In this document: piece by piece, positions 58,901-64,000 of the stretch
Layout: every line of letters starts with the position of its first letter
How positions within the stretch are numbered: position 1 is the stretch's first letter
Source: Stropharia rugosoannulata
Taxonomy: Eukaryota; Basidiomycota; Agaricomycetes; Agaricales; Strophariaceae
Assembly (NCBI GenBank): GCA_028532985.1
Contig: JANCIK010000004.1
Location: forward strand, 806,001 to 870,000
Direction: 5' to 3'
Length of the DNA stretch: 64,000 bases
Notes under the pieces: generated by a model
The model's database searches: none
What the model was told of the DNA's origin: nothing
Seen by the model: the letters and a program-made list of their open reading frames with translations, nothing else
Position numbers and translations under genes: made by a program

Positions 58901-59607
58901 GATGTGGCCGAGAAGTCAGAGTCGAACTTTATTGTCGATTCAATTTCTGTGTTAATATCAGCGTACCGTTGACTTCACGTATTCTTTATATTTATACGTA
59001 CCTCCGTCGGCAGTATTCCATACGAGCATATGATCTCCAGCCTCATTTAACGCCAGGAGTTGAGATCCAAAGATCGTTATGAAGGCAAGATTGGTTTCAA
59101 GAGGATTTGTTAGGCGCAACACCTGAACGCAGATGAGGAATAGTCACATAAACTTTGCAAGTGGACACACCTCTTTGCCGCGCATATACTTTATAACATA
59201 CATTCCTGACGCTATCCACACATCATTACCATCCATAGCCATGCATGTTATATGATCAGGCGCTTCAGGACCTGCAGAAAATATCAGGTTTGCATAACCA
59301 CAAAAGAAACTGAAGCGATATACATACCCACAAAAAGTAATGTCATCTTTCCTCCTTCCCATAAGGCCCACGACCTTCCAAGACATGTCAAGATATGGAT
59401 TTTAGGGCCATCCGTCGCGCCTTTATGCGACCTCGTTTGAAGAACGAATGGTACATGATTCGTGATTAAACCAAGGGCTCTGAAAGGCACAAAAAGACGC
59501 GGTCCTTTGCCACTTTTTGCGTGTGTATCGCCATGATTTTCTTGTCGAAGTCGTTTTCGTGGTGGCTGGGAGTCTCCACTGACGTTGGTTGATTGGGATG
59601 CAGTCAT
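55969..59607 (-). CDS. UTP21: Utp21/WDR36, U3 snoRNP (SSU processome) WD40 protein
   Basis: Tandem-WD40 subunit of the UTP-B complex needed for 18S rRNA processing in the nucleolus. Fifteen exons: 59607-59328, 59271-59171, 59122-59002, 58946-58817, 58763-58528, 58474-58296, 58243-58057, 57999-57752, 57697-57455, 57396-57205, 57155-56968, 56909-56806, 56752-56607, 56553-56346, 56288-55969; 960 residues, every phase closes. The N terminus holds a basic KRLRQEN patch and LFVPFRALGLITNHVPF, the family signature. WD repeats include GDHMLVWNTADG, STQGDMQLWNIRT, GHIALWDLNEGGRLLHM and DSVIRTFDVPTGRLIDAF. The C-terminal Utp21 domain is clear (LPGVETRFAP; LLSHRDFEAVQAMQNVFLRM; ELREALQNLMEVQD). Start is the first ATG of the open frame. 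Confidence 0.95.
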
Positions 59608-60754
59608 TACGATTTCTAAGGACCTAAAGCAAACATAAAGTGTAGTAACTGCGAAGCTGTATATGCGTTTGTCGCGCTACAGCTCCGTCCAGATCTGGAA
59701 CCGGCATAATTTTTGACGTCACGTGGCTATGGCTAAGCGGTCCGGGTGATCCGTTTCTAATTTCGGACTGTCCTTTTACTTGATCCTTGCATCCACCTTG
59801 GACATTTCAAACCTTGAAACTTCCCGCCCCACAATCATGTATCTTACTCATCCCACCAAGTCACCCCAAATTGACGAAGACCGAAGACTCAAGGCTATTC
59901 AGTTAGCAAGTCGATATACTGCAGACATATGAAGTCACTTGGAAGCCACTCCAATTTTGGTTCATGAAATTCCAGGGTGTCGAACGCAAGGTTGGAAGTG
60001 CCGCCGTTTGACTATACTTTCCATTTCGCTGTAATATTTCTGAGTGATAATCTGGAAATACCAACCACATCACTCGTTACTAGGGCAAAAGGAACGCTCA
60101 TACACTCCGTCTCTGTCCACTGTCATACGTCCTGTGTACATTCGCTGATGTCTGTCCTGGAGGCTCTGCTCTCTTGTCAATACCTTGGATTCGGTGACAG
60201 CTCCATGACTAAATGCGCGCTGAGAGTCACTTATGTAGTTTCACACTGTTAACTTTATAGTCGATGCTTTTGGAGTCATGCCTACTGGGATACCGCAAAC
60301 CTAAACCGAATAACAGCAGGACTGACTACTAATGATTATGATCTCTTTCCAAAAGCTATACTTACTCCAAAGCGAATCGGTACCCGTTCGTGAACATATT
60401 TCACTTCTTCGTTTGTAGCTGGCTAATTTTGTCAAGGTCATATTGATTACATCAATCATCCAATCAAATTCACCGTAATTCAGAGCTTTGGGCGCATTGA
60501 AAAACAGCGCCCTATTTGACTATGTGACAGGTCTTTTCCTGGGTATCAGCAATGTAGACTGTCACTGTCAGCTCTGAAGGCAGCGTTACTTGCTGGTAGA
60601 GTATAAAGTCTTCGCCTAGCTGTCCACATTTCGACAGTCCGTTCCCAGTCCGTTCTTCGTTTAATTCCTTTGCACAGGTTGCACCTTTCTTCACTCTTTC
60701 GTTCTTCCAAATACTTTTTTGTTATCTCCATTTTCTCTTTTCTATCTTACCAAC
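59608..60754. other. Divergent intergenic region
   Basis: About 1.15 kb between UTP21 and the secreted repeat protein. An open stretch at 59977-60252 has no domain. TATAAA at 60602-60607 lies ~150 bp before the next ATG and may be its promoter. Confidence 0.5.
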
Positions 60755-62281
60755 ATGAAGAACTTATCACTAGTCATTCTCTCTGTCGTCCTCGCGGTTG
60801 CCTCCACTCCGCTCGGTGATCGTGCAGTCTTCCGTAGACACAGCTCCGTCCCGGTCTCACGCCGTTTCATCTTGGAGAGGTAAGATTATGCTCATTGTGT
60901 TTGTTCGCCGCTGACTGGAATTTATTAGCCGTACCATTGCCCCTGCTGCATGTGCTGCTCTTCCTCCATCACCTGCAGGTTCTTCCACAGATGCGTCGTC
61001 CACAGACATCCCTGCGGTTGACCCAACGACAACCGACCCAAGCTCGACGGATAGCTCCAGCTCCAGTCGCCGTTCATTCTGGGCTCGCGACCCTGGTTTC
61101 GGTGAATCTTTCGGGATTGACGACAAATTCGCAGTCCATGACTCTACCGCGATCTCCTTTGAAGAGAGCGTTTCCACATTCGTCTCGACATGGGAGACAC
61201 TGTGCCTTTCCAGCGGAGGTGACATTTTCACGAACGACCCTTGCACTTCCCTTGGCGGTTTTTCAGGTATTGACGCGCTTTTGGAGACTGCCGATCCATG
61301 CGACCAACACTTCATTGCTGATTCTATGATCACATTCGCCAAATCGGAAGGGATTGTCAACCGCGATGATCTCATTAACTTCGCTATTTCCTACCGCAGA
61401 CACGCAAGGAATGCTGTGAAGGTCCTCGATGTGATTCCTTCAAGCCTGTTCTGCCTCGAAGCTCCCATCAACTCCGAGCTTATTGGTGTCTACAACGAAC
61501 AAATCGAGGGATGCGACCCCGGTCTCTTCGGTTCGCCCACGACGTCCATGGTGGCTTTCGGTTCATGTACGCCTCAAGGAGTTTTGCATATGCTTTTACT
61601 GACAATGGATTTGCAGCGGGCACTTGCCCCTTAGGAATGTCTGCCGACGTCGACTCTTGCAGTTGCATCAGCGACGGAAGTGATGACACGTCTGACTCCA
61701 GTGCCGACTGCACTGACGACTGCACCGACTCTACCGACGATTCCGATTCCAGTGCCGACTCCTCTGATTGCACCGATGACTGCTCAGACTCGACTGATGA
61801 TTCATCTGACTGCACCGACTGTTCAGGCTCGACCGACGATTCATCTGATTGCACCGACTGTTCGGGCTCGACCGATGACTCTTCGGACTCAGCAGACGAC
61901 TCCTCAGACTCAACCGACGATTCAACCGACGATTCCGGTGACGCCACCTCCACTGATACCGCCGACACATCTTCCGCCACTGATGCCTCGTCCACCGACA
62001 CTGCAGATTCCTCTACCTCAACCGACGCTTCTTCCACCGACACTGCGGACGCTTCTTCGGCGACAGACGCCTCGACTACGGACAGTGCTGACGCTTCTTC
62101 ATCGACCGACTCTACTTCTGCTTCCTCCACCGACTCTGCAGATGCGTCCACTGTCACTCCTCCTCCTTCGTCGACTGTTGCCCCTCCTCCCACCTCGACC
62201 AACACCTTCCTCACTGGCGTCAACTTCCAGCCCACCGATATCGCTGGTGATGTCAATGACCCTGCTGGCCGCCGCAAGTAA
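60755..62281 (+). CDS. Secreted protein with Ser/Asp/Thr/Cys-rich repeat tail
   Basis: Not recognised as a characterised family. Three exons (60755-60879, 60929-61566, 61617-62281), 475 residues. A signal peptide (MKNLSLVILSVVLAVAS) is followed by a possible basic processing segment (FRRHSSVPVSRRF). Residues ~90-270 form an ordered domain with conserved-looking Cys (WETLCLSSGGDIFTNDPC, DPCDQHFIADSMITFAKS, DDLINFAISYRRHARNAVKV, SSLFCLEAPINSELIGVY). The remaining ~190 residues are almost only Ser, Asp, Thr, Ala and Cys: first Cys-containing repeats (SDCTDCSGSTDDS), then acidic Ser-Asp-Thr repeats, then a Pro-Thr linker and GVNFQPTDIAGDVNDPAGRR. This could be an acidic, O-glycosylated or calcium/metal-binding cell-wall tail. 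No GPI signal is seen. Confidence 0.75.
61681..62150 (+). repeat. Coding low-complexity repeat tract (Ser-Asp-Thr-Cys codons)
   Basis: Degenerate tandem repeats of GAY-TCN/ACN codons. A 39-nt unit (STDDSSDCTDCSG) occurs twice almost perfectly near 61792-61869, with a diverged third copy downstream; then shorter TDDS/STD units. Because the repeat codons have few stop combinations, three frames stay open across it. Confidence 0.8.
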
Positions 62282-63115
62282 ATAGTCATGGGGGTTTTGG
62301 TTGCGAATCGTCTGTCTTGCTTGAGTAGTTTAAAGCAGTAGTGTGGTACACTTTCGACGTACAAGGCACTTAATACTTCTTTCATGGACACAGTAGACGA
62401 CCTTTTTAACATGGTTTATTATTTTTAGGAGCTGTCTTCGAGAGACTTTTTGTAGAAAGGGGTCTTAAACGTATTGAACGTACTGTCCTTCTATACTTAT
62501 CTCGTTAATGTATATAGTTTAGAGGGATGTGGTGTGATAAATGTGATCTGAGCACCATGAGGAAGTTGTCGATTTTCCATTCCACTCGACATGTTTCAAA
62601 TCGCGAACGAATTACTTGTAACAACGGCGATATCAACTAGAACATATCCAAACATATTTGGGCAACTCAATAAGTGTTGAGACGTCAATGAAGGCATGGC
62701 AAATCATTAACTAGTAGCTTGAGCGTGGCGTTGCTTACTACTTTGTCCAAACTTTGTCGGGTTTCACCATGTGTATAACTTAGAGAGTCTTGTATCACTC
62801 CATAAGTTCAAATAAAGCGTAATCAGCCGCTTGCATCTTTGCAAACGTCAGATAGAATACCAATGCGGTGGAAGGGTCAAGCTGCGATAAACCAAATATA
62901 GTTGTGGGTGTCTAATGCCTTATTAGGTTAACGTTGGTCCGGCACCGGACTTTGGACGCGCCGGCCTGCGCCGGCGCTGCTGTTTGGCTGTTCGACAGCG
63001 TCGGTGTCTAATATGTAGTAACAAACTCAAATACGACCGAGCATCATTCCACAACTTCGAGCTGTCAGCCAGCTAACGTTCCTGACGGTGGCCTGCATCC
63101 TGCTATTCCTTCGTT
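62282..63115. other. Intergenic region with a GC-rich repeat cluster
   Basis: About 830 bp. Mostly AT-rich with no gene. At 62937-62950 lies an inverted repeat GTCCGG-CA-CCGGAC, followed by two copies of GCGCCGGC (62958-62965 and 62968-62975), about 140 bp before the SRP receptor gene. Confidence 0.55.
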
Positions 63116-64000
63116 ATGGACGAGAAAATGCCCCATGAAACGCCAGAAGTGATGCCCGTTACGACTTTCTTTACCCTTAGCACACTTACCATTGGCTCTT
63201 TAATTGTCGCTCTCTTGTTAGTTGGTAAGTACTGGCAATGTCGAACTCAATGCGTCTGACTGGTCCAACCCAAGTTGTTCTCTTCGTCAATCGAAGACGA
63301 ACAAAATCGAAAGGAAATACTTTCCTTCTTGTAGGACCGTCGGATGGGGGCAAAACGACAATACTGTCTCAGGTATGTGCACATAAGCAAGAGTACTTTC
63401 AAGTTTTCAATTGACGTTATCCAGCTGGTCTATGGAAAATCATTGCCAACACAAACTTCAATGCAACCTAACGCATCAGTGTTTGCTCTGTCACCCAAGA
63501 AACCGATTCAAGTTGTTGATATTCCAGGCCATCCGAGACTAAGGAATCAATTTGAGGAATATATGCCGACTACCAAAGCCATTGGATTTGTGGTTGATGC
63601 GAACAGTATTTCACGTAACGGACCAGCGGTAGCAGAGTGAGTGGGTAGTCCCCGAATACAAGACAGACAACTCAATCACACTTTCTATCTTATAGACACT
63701 TGCATCTCATCCTGCACGCACTGACCTCTCTGCCGCCCTCGCAAACACCACCTGCACTTGTAATAATCGCACACAAGGCCGACTTGTTCAAAGTTGCCAC
63801 TGCCTCGAATAGTGGCCCCGATACACTAGCTATCAATCGCGTGAAGTCAATACTTGAAAGAGAACTTGAGAAACGGCGTATTGCACAAAGTGGTGGCGTG
63901 AATATTGAAGGACTGGGCGAAGAGGGTGAAGCGCCTGAGATGGGAGGTCTGGAATGCGGAGAGAAGGCCGTTTCCACTTTCAAGTTTGACGATTGGGAAG
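63116..64000 (+). CDS. SRP102: Signal recognition particle receptor subunit beta, 3'-truncated by window edge
   Basis: Membrane-anchored small GTPase that holds SRP receptor alpha at the ER. Exons so far: 63116-63224, 63275-63372, 63425-63636, 63696 to beyond the window. The N terminus has one hydrophobic anchor (FFTLSTLTIGSLIVALLL + VVLFVNRRR), then the Ras-like domain: P-loop GPSDGGKTT, QPNASVFAL, the DxxG box as DIPGHPRLR, and a guanine-specificity box AHKADL. The sequence GPSDGGKT and DIPGHPR is typical of SRPRB and sets it apart from Sar1/Arf. The visible part ends within the long insert (LEKRRIAQSGGVNIEGLGEE) that precedes the last strand. Start is the first ATG before the anchor. Confidence 0.93.

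Noticed and set aside
61480..62412. 310-codon open frame on the minus strand, Glu/Ser/Val-rich
   Set aside because: It is the antisense of the Asp/Ser/Thr repeat codons of the secreted protein; repeats without stop combinations keep several frames open. No domain, and the plus-strand gene is well supported by signal peptide and splice phases.

Overview
This window is nuclear DNA of a filamentous basidiomycete, most likely an Agaricomycete. The genes are packed on both strands and are cut by many short GT-AG introns (mostly 45-65 nt). They encode fungal-specific or fungal-typical proteins: the ERMES subunit Mdm12, a QDE-1/Rdp1-type RNA-dependent RNA polymerase, an Asi-like membrane RING protein, a GMC alcohol/methanol oxidase, a CE16-type GDSL esterase, and low-complexity proteins of the kind common in mushrooms and wood-decay fungi. 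No rRNA, tRNA, CRISPR or bacterial-style operon was seen. The species call is inference; the gene calls rest on translations and on splice phases that I checked by hand.

Layout. 1-7.3 kb: 3' part of a Golgi apyrase (Ynd1-like), MDM12, and ELP3 on the minus strand. 7.5-8.7 kb: a decayed hAT transposon with a perfect 8-bp target duplication. 9.2-12.1 kb: a HYPK-like NatA partner, a coding-like but broken minus-strand stretch, an NAD(P)-binding protein and the recombination protein Swi5. 12.3-19.1 kb: RNA-dependent RNA polymerase (minus) and a Trf4/Cid14-type non-canonical poly(A) polymerase (plus), fired from one ~0.5-kb divergent promoter. 19.7-23.1 kb: a large disordered protein whose start codon seems to be built by splicing. 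23.7-28 kb: secreted CE16 esterase and the AP-2 mu adaptin. 28.6-33.5 kb: SAPS-family phosphatase regulator and a FAHD1-like hydrolase. 34.3-39 kb: methanol-oxidase-like GMC gene with two suspicious splice junctions, and a secreted SMP-30-like protein. 39.9-46.5 kb: ILV2 (acetohydroxyacid synthase) and an Asi-like RING E3. 47.3-53 kb: single-pass surface glycoprotein, short-chain dehydrogenase and a gene of an uncharacterised Agaricomycete family. 54-64 kb: guanine deaminase, UTP21 (SSU processome), a secreted Ser/Asp/Thr/Cys-repeat protein and the start of SRP receptor beta.

How genes may work together. Most neighbours are unrelated housekeeping genes. The exception is the head-to-head RdRP / non-canonical poly(A) polymerase pair: in fission yeast the RdRP (Rdp1) works with a poly(A) polymerase of this superfamily (Cid12) in one complex, and Cid14 competes with RNAi for substrates. 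A shared promoter would couple RNA silencing and RNA surveillance. This is the most promising system in the window. Several genes also carry unusual splicing features (15- and 18-nt microexons, a GC-AG intron, a split start codon, a possible 25-nt intron).
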